From Charina bottae (lineage: Eukaryota; Chordata; Lepidosauria; Squamata; Charinaidae): a DNA stretch of 64,000 nucleotides. Each line of letters opens with the position of its first letter. Positions within the stretch are counted from its first letter, which is position 1. A program made the position numbers and the translations under genes. The notes under the pieces were generated by a model that did not search any database, was not told the origin of the DNA, and was given only the letters and a program-made list of their open reading frames with translations. Location of the stretch: contig JALMGJ010000011.1 of assembly GCA_023362775.1 (NCBI GenBank), positions 26,087,501 to 26,151,500 of the forward strand, read 5' to 3'. Shown here in pieces: positions 43,723-55,310 of the stretch.

Positions 43723-43787
43723 TAATTGTAAGCCACCCAGAGTTGTTGGGAGTCGGGTGGCCTATAAATTGTATAAATAAATAAATA
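43723..43787 (+). repeat. L2/SINE-type 3' tail
   Basis: gtaagccacccagagttg, then gggtggcctataaattg and (AAAT)n: a common retroposon tail in this window. Confidence 0.55.
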
Positions 43788-43979
43788 GCCAGAATTTGTT
43801 GGGTGACTGATAATAAAACATACTAAAATAAAATTCTAGTTAAAACATATATAATGAAATTAAAAAATAATGAAAATAAAGATACCATACAAACTAGATA
43901 GCAGCAAGACCCTCATCAAAATCTAAAACAATACAAATTGAAATATGATAAAAATACAATTTACCAAGGACCAGCACCT

Positions 43980-44640
43980 TACCAAGGACCAAGCACCAAG
44001 GACTCCACAAAATACAATTAAGAAGTCTGGGAAAATCTAGCCCCAGTTGATGCTAATGAAAGTATTAGTCGAGACTCTCTGGGAAAGGCTTTCCATAAAT
44101 AGGAAAGTGCTCTGCACTTCCATCTCACCTCCCTTGCTGGGGGAACCTGGAGGAAGACCTCACGAAGATCTCAAGTCTCAAAGTAGTTACATACAGGACA
44201 TAACCTGCTCCTAAACCATTTAGGGCTGTAAAAGTCAAACTCTGCACTTGGAATTGGATCCAGAAACAGAGTGGTAGTCAGTAGATGATGAAATACTGGC
44301 ATAACCTAGCTGCATTATTTGGAACCAACTGGAGTTTCTGGGCAATTTTCAAGGGAAACTCCACGTATCATGCTTGGCAAGAATCCAACTGAGAAGTTAT
44401 GAATAAGTATTTTAAGGCTGGCACTGTCCAGATAATATTGCCATTGGTAAATCAGCCAAAGTTGATGAAAGGCAACTGTGACACTGAAGACCACCCCTAA
44501 ATGTGAACCTACTCCTCAGTTACCATGAGGACCACTATATAGCAAAGAGTAAGAACTTTCTGTATTGATTTGCCACCATCAATTGGCCAATCATAATTCT
44601 GCAGCCCAGATATAGTAGCAAAAATTCTACCAACTATTGT
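43980..44640 (-). mobile_element. old L2 fragment
   Basis: The stretch around 44220-44290 (tttagggctgtaaaagtcaa, then ttggaattggatccagaaac) matches the conserved C-terminal region of the minus-strand L2 copies at about 14.95 and 58.82 kb. It is strongly diverged with no open frame. 44641-44914 is unremarkable intron. Confidence 0.6.
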
Positions 44641-44914
44641 AAAGTAACTTACTGTTTAAAATAAAACATCAACAGTTTTAAGAAGTTGCTTTAAAGTAGA
44701 GATATATGGTGGATTTTATTATTCCAATGCCAGGACTGCTGCTTAATTATTATTGGAGTTTACTGATATGGTTTATAGACACTTTATATAAAGTTTATTT
44801 CTTTGTGGAGTTTGGATTGACGGTCAATCTGATATTTAGCTATATAAGAAGTTACGAAGCTTCCTAGGTTTTATGCATAAATCTGAGACTCAGATCATAT
44901 CCTTTCCATTTCAG

Positions 44915-45819
44915 ATCTGAATGAGTGTTACAGCTGTACAGATGAAAATTATCCCAACAAAAATCAGGATTCATGTATTCCCAAAGATATAAGTTTCTTG
45001 TCCTATAAAGAACTTTTGGGGATCAGTTTAGCCTGTTTTTCTCTTTTCTGTTCCACAATCACAGTTCTGGTACTAAGGACATTTCTGATGCATCACAACA
45101 GTCCCATTGTCAAAGCCAGCAACCGGGATCTCACCTACATTCTCCTGGTCACCCTCCTGCTCTGCTTCCTTTCCGCATTACTATTCATTGGTCAGCCAAA
45201 TGAGGTGACATGTCTTCTCCGACAAACTGCTTTCAGCATCATCTTCTCCGTGGCTGTTTCCTGTGTGCTGGCCAAGACTGTGACTGTGGTCCTGGCTTTT
45301 ATGGCAACTAAGCCAGGAAGCGTGATGAAGAGATATGTGGGGAAAAGACTGGGCTATTGTTTTGTTTTATCTGGCTTCTTAATTCAGGTTGGGATTTGCA
45401 CGACATGGCTGACCATCTCTCCTCCTGTCCCAGATGCTGACCTGCATTCAGAGACTGGAAAAATTGTCCTGCAGTGTAAGGAAGGGTCCATGATTATGTT
45501 TTACTTTTCGAGGTGTTATATGGGCTCCTTGGCCATGATCAGTTTCATCGTTGCTTTCTTGGCCAGGAAGTTACCAGATACTTTTAATGAAGCCAAGTTC
45601 ATCACTTTCAGCATGTTGGTCTTCTGCAGTGTGTGGCTCTCCTTTATTCCCAGCTACCTGAGCACCAAGGGGAAATACATGGTGGCTGTGGAGATCTTCT
45701 CAATGTTAGCCTCGAGTGCTGGGCTACTGAGCTGTATCTTTTTTCCCAAGTGCTACATTATTTTGTTGAGGCCTGAGCTGAACAATTCGGAGCTAAAAAG
45801 AAAGAAAAATGTTTTTTGA
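44915..45819 (+). CDS. VMN2R-like: V2R gene 2, exon 6 (7TM domain)
   Basis: Terminal exon, model residues 575-875. After acceptor ccatttcAG (44913-44914) the split Asp codon is followed by [20 protein letters not shown], completing the cysteine-rich domain. Seven membrane segments follow, with landmarks [62 protein letters not shown] and [20 protein letters not shown]. The C-tail is LKRKKNVF. One stop at 45817-45819; length is normal. The pseudogene at 7252-7822 is its closest relative in the window. Confidence 0.95.
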
Positions 45820-45900
45820 ATGTGTTCAAGAATTTTTTCATTTTGTTTTGTTTTTATAAACTGCATTGCAGACAGATTTCCTTGTATTCAGTACACATTC

Positions 45901-45906
45901 AATAAA
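45901..45906 (+). promoter_or_regulatory. probable polyadenylation signal of V2R gene 2
   Basis: AATAAA lies 82 bases after the stop codon, conserved at the same relative place in the pseudogene (7955-7960). The following flank to 46442 is shared with unit A and has no gene. Confidence 0.55.
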
Positions 45907-46442
45907 GCAGTTTTCTCCGTTGCTGAAATATTTATTTGAAAGATATACAGTACTTAAAGGGTAACTATTAAATATGTACACACCCACTTTTCTTTTTCTT
46001 CTTCTCCATATGTCATATTGAGTTTATGTTTCATGTTTAATTGTACATGGTGTTATATGGGCTTTGTTATTTCTTAGTACAGATATCTTTGTACTATTCT
46101 GATTCAGAATGTGATTTTGTTTTCTCCCCAAAACAATATGAAGTTTGTTAGCAAGTTAGACTTTTTTGAGGCAGTAAATCTTTCCAAATCTCATAAAAAA
46201 TAAATGTTTGAGTCAGATTTCTAAAAGTACTTGTAAAGGTTTAAGTTGTTTTGCTTTGTTTTAGGACTCAAATGTGATGAAATTTAGAGTGAATATAGCC
46301 CTTCTGTAGCCATAATCAATTTCGGGAAAACTGCTTGAGGATTTTTTTTAAAGAATGTACTCTAAATGATTGAAAGGTATGGGTAGAACTGATTATTGAA
46401 GCAGTGATTACTGAAGCAGAAATACGAATTTATCTAATCTAT

Positions 46443-48491
46443 TGTGGAATCAAATGCAGGACCCAAAGCAAATAATAAAGGTTGAACTGCAGTATTTATT
46501 AAATATTTATTATTTATTTATTTAAATATTTATTATTACACTAGAAGGTTATTAACAAAATGGTATATGCCTCACCTGCAGACAAAAGAAATGCACTAAT
46601 ATTTATAAATTACAGAATAGGAAATGTAGCATTTAATCACCATCCCATTAGAAAATCAATTATAAGAATTTGGAACAAATACAAATATACAATTTTACCA
46701 AATATACCTCTCTGGATTTCACCACATGAAGCATTTACTTGGTATGGAAATTTAAACATAGGTAATTGGATAACATACAAAGACTTACTAATTTTTGAGG
46801 GATCAAATTATAATTTAAAATCAAGAGAAAACTTATTAAAAGATGGAATAAAGTGTAATTGGTTTTCATATGCTCAAATTAAAGAACAATTCAGAGTGGA
46901 TAATAAAAATTTTAAATTTAAAGATACTGCTAATAATTGGGATATCGTTTTATGGAAAGACAAAAATCATTTAATTTCAAAAATGTATAAGATTTTAATA
47001 TTAAATAATTCAAAAAATATACAAAAAAAGAAATGCATGTGTAATTGGGAAAAAAATTTAGGTCATACGATTCAATTGGAAACATGGGAAGATATATGGT
47101 TAAAAGATCTAAAATTCACATTGAATTATAACATGAAAGAAAATTTTTATAAAATGATGTATAGGTGGTATCTAACGCCAAACACTCTAGCAAAAATGAA
47201 TAATAGATTATCTAACAGATGTTGGAAATGTAAAAAAGAAGCGGGCACTTTTTCCCATCTTTGGTGGTCTTGCAAGGAAACAAAAAAATATTGGCTAAAA
47301 ATACATCAAATAATAAGTGAAATTTTGGAAGAAGATTTAAATTTTGAACCAGATTTGTATTTATTGGGATTTTTAAAATCTGAGATACACAAGAAATATG
47401 GGAAATTACTATTTTATTTATTAACTGCGGCCAGAATTATATTTGCTAGACACTGGAAAGAGGATTGTATACCTACAATTGAGGAATGGTTAATAAAAAC
47501 AATGGATCTAGTTCAGATGGCAAAATTAACAGATTTATTAAATGACAAGAATCACGAAGAATTTAACTTATGTTGGGACCCATTTTACAGATATATAGAA
47601 AAAACTCAAAAAATACAAATAGTGAATTCAATGTAAATGAGATATAGAATTGTATAAATTGTATAAGTAGTCAACTATATTAATTATACAAAATGTAGAA
47701 TATATTGTAGAAATTTTTGATGAGAAAGTAGGAAGTCCATTTTGTTGTTTCGTTGTTTTTGTTTTATGTTGTTTGATTACAGTGAAATTATAAGAAAGTA
47801 AGGAATAGAATTAAGGGATTACAGAAAGAAGAGAAGGGAAAGAAGGGGAAGATGGGATCTCAGAACGTAAAAGTATGTTGAGGAGTAGGAGGTAAAGGGT
47901 TAAAGGCTGAGTGTCTATTAAAACACTCAGAAATTGGTAAGTTAATTAGAATGTGTTGGTTTGGTTGAAAAGGTCAGAGGTATGGAAGAAAGTATAGAAT
48001 ATAGATTTTGAAGAAAATGTAAAGAAGATATAATAAGAAAGGGTAAAGGGTAGAGCAGTAATCTATCTAAAGGTATTTAATACCTAATATACAATAAATT
48101 GTATAATATATAATATGTGTTGTATGTTGTATTGTATTGTATTATTGTTGGTTTATGTTTATATTATTGATGTGCAATAAAAATTATTAAAAGGAAAAAA
48201 AAAGAATAGGAAATGATGTAAGCATACATATTCATATCATGATGCAGGCATATATACATATTCATAAGCAATAGATCTCAAGTTATTTTCTGCCCTGCTT
48301 ATCTACTCTGGAGAAAGCCATTGTCTTAGTGGGAAGAATGGAGGGTGCAAAATTCTTGAACACAGAGATTCATGGGAATTATTTATGGGAATGTCCTGAT
48401 AAGACTGGGGTAAGAAGCCTGCTTCAAGGCTACAGCACATCCCTTCTGTTGCAATTTGGTTTCATTAACCTGAAAACTTATTTCCCTCACA
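46443..48491 (+). mobile_element. solo LTR with nested L1, private to unit B
   Basis: The outer element starts TGTGGAATC and ends CCCTCACA (TG..CA), flanked by CTAT (46439-46442 and 48492-48495). Unit A has the empty site at about 8.63 kb. Without the nested L1 the LTR would be about 460 bp. No internal retroviral region remains. Confidence 0.75.
46627..48202 (+). mobile_element. L1-type LINE, ORF2 C-terminus with open frame
   Basis: Nested in the LTR and flanked by the 13-bp duplication AGAATAGGAAATG (46614-46626 and 48203-48215). The frame stays open to 47636: RKSIIRIWNKYKYTILPNIP, NFYKMMYRWYLTPNTLAKMN, the L1 cysteine motif CWKCKKEAGTFSHLWWSC, AARIIFARHWKEDCIPTIEE. The frame begins upstream at 46560, but its first 22 residues are translated from the LTR, not L1. 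The 3' UTR of about 560 bases ends in an A-rich tail. It is dead as an element, since 5' truncation removed the RT and endonuclease. Confidence 0.88.
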
Positions 48492-48495
48492 CTAT

Positions 48496-50396
48496 CTGCC
48501 AAAAAATGGAGCAAATCTTAAAACTAAGCTGTCTCCCAAGACTTTTCCATTTTTTAAAAAACCAACGTGATAATATGACTAATGGTGATTATAACCAAAG
48601 TGTCACATTGATATGAGGGCAGAAGTGTGTCACTGAATCCAGTATTTCCCTTCAGTCCTTTCTCTCTGTGATATTTTACATAAATCATGAACATTATTCT
48701 GTTGTTCTTGATTGGTGATCATGCCAGAGCCATTTATAACATGTAAAGATGCCCAGAGGCTTTCGGAAAGCCACCCAGAGGCTTTTAGGAGTTGGGTGGC
48801 CTTAACAAATCAAATAAAAAAAATAAATATTAGAAGATCATATGAACTTTCTTTTTGATATTTGTTCTCAACATGCTGGTTGTGTTGATACCATGGAAAA
48901 CTTTGGGGTATGTTGGGGTATGTTGCTGGAAGAGGTGACAGACCACCCTTCTTCTGCTAATTCCCCAGAGAAAGCCCCTTTGCACTCCTATATGGCCACA
49001 AAAAGCTGAAATTTCTCTATTTTCCAATATTGATAAATTTTATCACTTTTATACTGTAGTATTTGTTCTGTCTATCAGTCATAACCACAAATTAATATTT
49101 GTCCCTCTGTTTTAACATTAAAACTGAGACATTCCTCTTGGCTTATAATTTGTCTGTTTATGTATGGAGTGCAGTTGCAGAAGAATGAGCCATAGTGTGA
49201 AAGGCTGGAAGTATTAAATCTCCTTTCCCAGGAGCCTTTTGGATCTTCATCTCCTGCTGGTTCTATCAGGCTCAGGGTAGCAGCTGGTAGTACCTGCTTC
49301 CACTCCATATCTTCCGGAGGGAAATCACATGGTGTCCCCTCCCTAATTCTGATGTGTGAGAACAGGGTATCTCCCCCTGGGCTGGCTTTCTGGTCCTTAA
49401 GAGACAAAAGGAAGGAAGGAAGGAAGGAAGGAAGGAAGGAAGGAAGGAAGGAAGGAAGGAAGGAAGGACATAGATAAAATTCAAGCAAGTTTGAAATGGT
49501 TGAGGGGATTTGGATATGAAGCATCCAGGAAAACTGAAGCTACATTCACAGTCATAATTGGAGGGGAAGAGGGGGGAGGAGGAAGAGCCAAAAATGTTCC
49601 ATGTTTCAGTTCTGAATTGGAGTCAGCTACCACTAGATTAGGATAGCAAGCAAGAGGAAAACACCTGCATCTCTCGAAATGTCTCTAGTTTTTAAAAATA
49701 CTTCTGTGTCTGCAACACGAGGTAACAAATCTTCTCACTGAAATGAAAAATATACAAAAATATGGCTGGAAGGGTTTTTAATTGCTCACTTAGTCCAGGT
49801 TTGATGTTCATTCCTTTGTTTTCTGCCAATCATGTAGAAAAACAGACTGGTCCTATCAGGAAGTGCATGAATTTCACTTGGAAGGCAAAGTCTTCATTTT
49901 TTGTATATCACTCCTTCTAGTAGTCCATTCCAAGCAAATAATATTAATTTCTCAAGAGGATGTGAGAGAAAAAATCCCTTCGGTCTTGACAAATGTGTTT
50001 TCTTTAGAAATTCCACAGGGAATTCCAATTCTGAATAAATAACAATTGATTGTTCAGTGAATTTAAGGACTGTAATTAATTTAAGGAATGTAATAGCTGA
50101 TAATAAATGCAGTTGAACTGAAATTTATTCCCATTCCCACATATCAACCAACAATATATTCAGTGTATCATGGCATAAATATGACCTCAAGCATTCAAAG
50201 TAAACTTAGGGATCAGAAACAAGCATAGTCCCAAGACGTGGTCTTTGCCCATACAATCATCAATACGGAGCTCTAGAATTGTCAGAGGATGGTCTAAGCA
50301 TCTAAAAGGGTTTTATAATAATGACGACTCTAATAACTATTGGCAGAGAGAGAAAAGAGAATCTGCAGAGGGGAGATTTTTCCACATGACTTCAGG
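48496..50396 (+). other. intergenic region between V2R gene 2 and gene 3
   Basis: Paralogous to 8.64-9.01 plus 9.69-11.45 kb. It contains a retroposon tail at about 48750-48835 and a (GGAA)n microsatellite at about 49408-49468. The final 900 bases, conserved with unit A, would hold the gene 3 promoter, but I cannot point to specific elements. Confidence 0.5.
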
Positions 50397-50614
50397 ATGT
50401 TGGTAGTAGTGGTGCTCCTGTTAACTCCACTTCCATACATGACATACAAAGCTCTCACAGTGAAATGTAATGTCCAGTATACAGAGCAACCACTTCACAG
50501 CTATCATCAGTCTGGAGACCTCATCATTGGTGGCATCGCATCCAACGGGATCTTCTTCTCACTTGCCAAAGACTTTGCCAGGGAACCTCCATCGGCCTTA
50601 CCTGAAGAACTGCT
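50397..50614 (+). CDS. VMN2R-like: V2R gene 3, exon 1
   Basis: Counterpart of 11449-11666. Signal peptide MLVVVVLLLTPLPYMTYKAL, then HSYHQSGDLIIGGIASNGIF and PEEL, ending at donor CT|GTAAGG in the same phase. An upstream in-frame ATG at 50340 is also conserved but adds only charged residues. The next intact exon of the gene is 59783-60074; exons 3-6 must lie beyond 64000. Expression and completeness are therefore unknown. Confidence 0.85.
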
Positions 50615-50750
50615 GTAAGGAATTCATTTTGTTGTTGTCTTCTTTAGAGTCAGTGGTCTGCCAGATTACATTGTAGGAAGAAATACTAATATAATTAAGG
50701 GAACTTTGGACAGGCAGGCAGCTGTGGAGTTTAGACTTGCACATAACTTT

Positions 50751-52850
50751 TTTTTTTTCCCATAAGTTTTATTAATTTTAAAATACACATTAAAAGCTAA
50801 TACAAAAGAAAAGAAATAGAAATACAAAGTAAGAAAAGGGAAAAGAAAAAGTGAAGTCAAAAAATAACAAACAAGAAAAAATATAGAAAATAGATGTCCT
50901 CCAATTTATCCTTGAACTTTAAGTACAACAATTAACTTTAAATGTTAGTCCTTAATACAATACACAGAAACTTTTCTTTGTCATATACCCTTTGATTTCT
51001 ATAATCCAATCTTCTGTTCTTCATATAGGTTTCGCCTTTCTTGATATCTTCCAACAATCCATCTCTGGTTTCTACTCCTTAGAATAGTAATCAAATGTTC
51101 GTTGTTGCATCAATTAAATGTTTTCCATTTGCTCTTTCCATTTTTACATCTATATTTATATCTTCAATAAAGTCCAATTAGTAAAACAAATAAAGGCCTT
51201 ATCTACGTCTAATAAAATACAGTATATTCTGTTCATGTTATGACTATATATTCCATTAATACATAATCTAACATATTACATAACATAATACATAATATAG
51301 CAAAAATACAAAACCTAACATAACATATAACCTAATACATACAACATATTCTTGTAATAACCTACATTCTAATTCCATCTCATCATCTCATTGTCTTCTC
51401 ATAAATGTGTCTCCAGAAAGAGTAATATATAATATCAACATATTTATTTATAATCTTGTATCTTACACTTAAAATATCATGTTTTTATGCATCTATAAAT
51501 TTCTCATATCTGTGCTTACTCTGTGTACAATACCAAATCCGCATTTTCATTCACCTTGCATTCCAAATCAATATCAATAAATCTCCTGTTTAGGTTATGC
51601 CAATATCACAATATGCAACTTGTTTATTTCTGTAACTCATGTGGGATATCAAAATGTTTATTTTGCCATATCTATCAATTTGCATATTAAAATCTTCCTG
51701 TCTCAGCTGCCACAATGTATTTATGCCCAAACATTTAATAGACCACTTCCTGTAAGATATCATAATCTTCTTCTGTACCAATACATTCAAAGTCCTCTTT
51801 CCCTGTTTCTCTACTGGTTCGAAAGATCTTTCCTCTGTTTCTAAATCTGTCCCTTGTACCTTCTGTTCCTGAGCCACCAAAACTATTAATATACGTTCTA
51901 TGGATTTCTTAATTTGCAAAAAATTTTTGCTGGTTTCTTCCTTAAAATCCTGAAGTACTGTGAGAAAGGCCATTATTTATTGTTCAAAGCTTAATCAACT
52001 GCTGTAGTCAAAACAAAAAAATTTCTCAGGGAGCAAGGAACAGCTGTTCTATTATTTATCAATAATGTCTATTTCTTTAAGTGAGAAAAGCTTTTAAAGT
52101 AAGAGATGAAAAAATTCCACAGAGCAGTATTTCAAACAGTTTGTAAAGGGAAAGATGAAAATATATTCCAAATAAAAAATAGTCCTTTCTAAAAAAAAAT
52201 AGAAAAAGAAAAAAAAAAAGGTAGAGAGGCACACATTCTCTATACTTTATTCTTTATTCTTCTTTATTCTTCAGGCTACAAGCTGCTTAACCCAAACAAA
52301 CAATTTCTCAAAAGTCAGTTAGTTTGTCGAGTGAGAAATACCAACAAAGTCTCTTAAGTCCCAATTTCTCTGATACAAAAGAAAGGCAGAAAAATACAAA
52401 ACTTGTTCACTATGTTGCCAAAATAAAATCTATCAAACTTCCACCAAAATTAATTATAGCAAAGAAAACACAAAATTAGCCAACATTTTGAACGAAGCCC
52501 AAAGATAAATTTTAGAATAATAAAAATGTACTAATCTGAAAAAGAAAACTAATATAAGGTGATCTAAAAGCTGGCTGTCACTCTTGTGTCTCCCAAGAGA
52601 CTTACTGTTCTCTGCAGAGCTAGAATCCTCTTTCGGCCATTTCATTGCATTCACTCCCCGTTCTTCTCCGCGGTGGAAACAACAAAGAAAAACAGGAGTG
52701 TGCAATTACAATGGCTCTGTGAGCAATCTTCTGGTTCCCCCTTCTCCAGGGGGAAACTTCAGTGGTCCATAGACCCCTGCAAACAAGATAGAAAGTTAGC
52801 CAGGTCTCAGAGCTCAGAGCTCTGAGAAACTCTGACTTGTCGAGCTGCCA
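50751..52850 (-). mobile_element. ORF1-only L1 derivative (HAL1-like), second copy
   Basis: Private to unit B and flanked by GCACATAACTTT (50739-50750; 52851-52862). It has the same layout as 40338-42820: a GC-richer 5' region around 52.6-52.85 kb, an ORF1-type frame start (51973-51590, FLQIKKSIERILIVLVAQEQ, coiled-coil-like), then a decayed ORF1 remainder. The ORF2-end scrap is near 51.07 kb and a T-rich tail on the plus strand at 50751 is the minus-strand poly(A). Its sequence is well diverged from the first copy. Confidence 0.8.
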
Positions 52851-52935
52851 GCACATAACTTTGATTGCACTTTGTCCACTGTGTAGAAGGAAACAGTTTA
52901 ATTTTTTTTAAAAAAGTTATTTTGGGGAAATATTT

Positions 52936-53334
52936 GTTCATCACATGGACTCCTTTTTTGAGAGAGGGGTCAAGGAGTCCATTTATGCCAACTTGAAAAA
53001 TCCTTCCTTGAATAGAGGTGGGGGCCTCAGGCACAAACTCTCCCCCATCTTCCTCCCTGCTTTGTCTTCTGTGCCTAGGAAGATTAAGACCATTTCACAA
53101 GCTCAACAGCAGCATGGTAATCTTAACGATCCTGCTTTGTATGATAAAGGGACTTAGAAATAAACATCTCAAATAACCATAACCTAGCCCCAGGTGCAAG
53201 GTCACACAGCCACCCTAGAAACATATTTAAGGATTCCCTTACTAACTTTGCTCAGACTGAAGAAGCTTCTTGGATAAGGAGCGAAACGTTTCCACTGAGA
53301 ACATAGAAATCCAGTTGACATGATTCAAGCTACA
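52936..53334 (+). mobile_element. Penelope-like element, 3' end
   Basis: Starts in the C-terminal coding region (FFERGVKESIYANLKNPSLN, open to 53157), followed by a 3' region ending in the terminus that matches 3826-3960 and the hairpin at 5598-5730. It occupies the place where unit A diverges (after ttcatcac). About 2 kb of unit A beyond that point, including the dead exon 2, has no counterpart here, so a deletion may have accompanied the insertion. Confidence 0.8.
53250..53299 (+). ncRNA. hammerhead-ribozyme-like motif at PLE terminus
   Basis: CUGAAGA (53257-53263), one unpaired A, stem II GCUUCUU/AAGGAGC (7 bp with loop GGAU), GAAA (53283-53286), then CGUUU. CUCAG before and CUGAG after can pair as helix I. 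Helix III is limited to AC/GU. Confidence 0.5.
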
Positions 53335-54039
53335 GTCTCCTTCAGGACTATTATTCCTAGAAGCCCCTGACTCTACTTCCTCCTCCTCCTCCTATAAGAA
53401 AAGTTCAGCATTGCCATAAAGGACAGACAGACAGACACTGTAGATGATTGATTGATGGATGGATGGATTGATGGTAGATAAATAGAATTTGTATTAGCAT
53501 GTCAGAACCATGAATCAAGGGAAGTTTGATGTTGTTGGATCAGAAATGTCAAGAGTGAACATTACAATTCTGTGAATAAGAGAAATCAAGTGGGTGAGAA
53601 TTGTGAGATCTACTCTCAACAAGAAAATCATAGAACAAACAGAGTAATGATCATCATTAGCAAAAGACAGTCAAAATAAGTGCTTGGATTCAATCCAAAA
53701 AATGTTAGAATGATCTCAATTGAAATCCAAAGCTGGCCAAAAAATATTGCTCCTTCTTTCAAAATCATTACAGCAACAAAATACAACAACAACAACAACA
53801 ACAACAACAACATTCCGTATGATTATGCAGTGAAGCTAAAGAACAGATTTAATGTAACACATTTGATAATTCAAATGCATGAAGAGCACTGGAGCAAAAT
53901 TCATGATATATGTACAGAGATATCCCAAAATATAGCAAGCAGAAGCAAAGAAAACTAAATACTAACGTGTTCAAAACAAGAGAATAAGGCAGAAATTTGA
54001 AGGCCACAGAAACATGAACATCTGCCCAACTAAATCCTA
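53335..54039 (+). other. intron 1 of V2R gene 3, unassigned
   Basis: Contains a short (CTC)n stretch near 53385, (GGAT/TGAT)n-like sequence near 53450 and an (AAC)n microsatellite at 53784-53812. There is no counterpart in unit A and no gene. Confidence 0.5.
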
Positions 54040-55310
54040 AATTTCAGAGAAGAGTAAAGAGAGGCAAGGAGTTACATCTAAATAGCGAACATAGCACAAT
54101 TAAAGATAACAATCAAACAGGAAGGACTAAGATTGACTTCAACAGAACACAAATCAAGGCAACATCTTCATGCAATTATGGGCATGTGAAAAGACTAAGA
54201 AGGTAAAGATCTACTGAAGAAAGAAGATATAAAGAAAAAATGAATCAAATGCACAGAAAATCAATAAAAAAATATCCCAACATTGATGATTACTATAAAT
54301 ATCCAATAATTGAACCAGAAGCAGGCATTCTGGTAAGTGAAGTCCCAAGAAAATATTGCTAACAACAACAAAGTGAAAGCAAAACCAGCACAAGTGCTTA
54401 AAACCTTACCAGATGATATTAAAGGGCTGCATGGACATGTAGTTTGTAGCCAAGTTAGGAAAACACATAGCAGTGGCCAAGGGATCAGAGGAGATTAGTT
54501 TATATTGCATTTCTTAAAAAGAGAATATTGAGGCATGCTCAACTTACTGAAGAACTGGGGTTATGTCTCAGGCAAGTAAGACAATGCTCAAGATTTTGCA
54601 CCCAAGACTTTAACAATATACAGTATGGTAACTACTAGATGTACATCCTGAATTTTGGCACCTCCATAAATTTTTAAGAATGTGACATTTTGTATCAATG
54701 TGATTTAAGTACAATTGCTAAAAACATAGTTGCCCCTTGGTCAGTGATAATGAAAACCAGGATTGTATGTGAGCAATATTTGATTGCCCCTTCACTCCAA
54801 TCTCCATTAACAACAAGATTATGGATGCAACAAATGGCATTAGCTATATCTCATGGCTGTTTCCTAGAAATGCTATGCTCCAAAAAGTCTGTCTCTGTTA
54901 GGAAGAGAATTTTGAGGACATCCCTCACTATCAGCTTCACTGCCCAACTTATTGTGTGGAAACTGGCAGGTTTAGCTTGAGCCACAGCTGAATATCACAA
55001 GGACTTCCACAATGGAGTCAGTTGCTGGGGGTTATGTTCTTGTAAGTTTTGTTTACTATAGGTTAATCTCATTTTTAAATGGCTTTTAATGTGATTTTGT
55101 TTCATTTTCATTTTCATTTTCATTTTTATTTATTAATTTTTATTTACTATCACATTTTACATCTGATAACTGTCTATGTGTTATAAGTTATGGCTTGAGA
55201 GAAGAAAATAAATAATATTATATATTATAAGCAGGTGAAAAATAATAATTGTTGAACCCAAAATGTATCCTTATGTTTTAATAGGGCCACATAATAATGA
55301 ATGCTGTAAG
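54040..55310 (+). other. duplication-unit block, uninterrupted version
   Basis: Corresponds to 13976-19465 of unit A without the three L2 and one L1 insertions found there. It includes a 96-codon plus-strand frame at 54690-54980 (MYQCDLSTIAKNIVAPWSVI and so on) that I cannot assign to any family; in unit A the frame is split by an L2. A (TTTTCA)n tract is near 55100-55128. Most likely intron sequence. Confidence 0.5.

Noticed and set aside
46560..46626. First 22 codons of the long L1 frame as part of L1 ORF2
   Set aside because: The 13-bp target duplication shows that this stretch belongs to the LTR in which the L1 landed.
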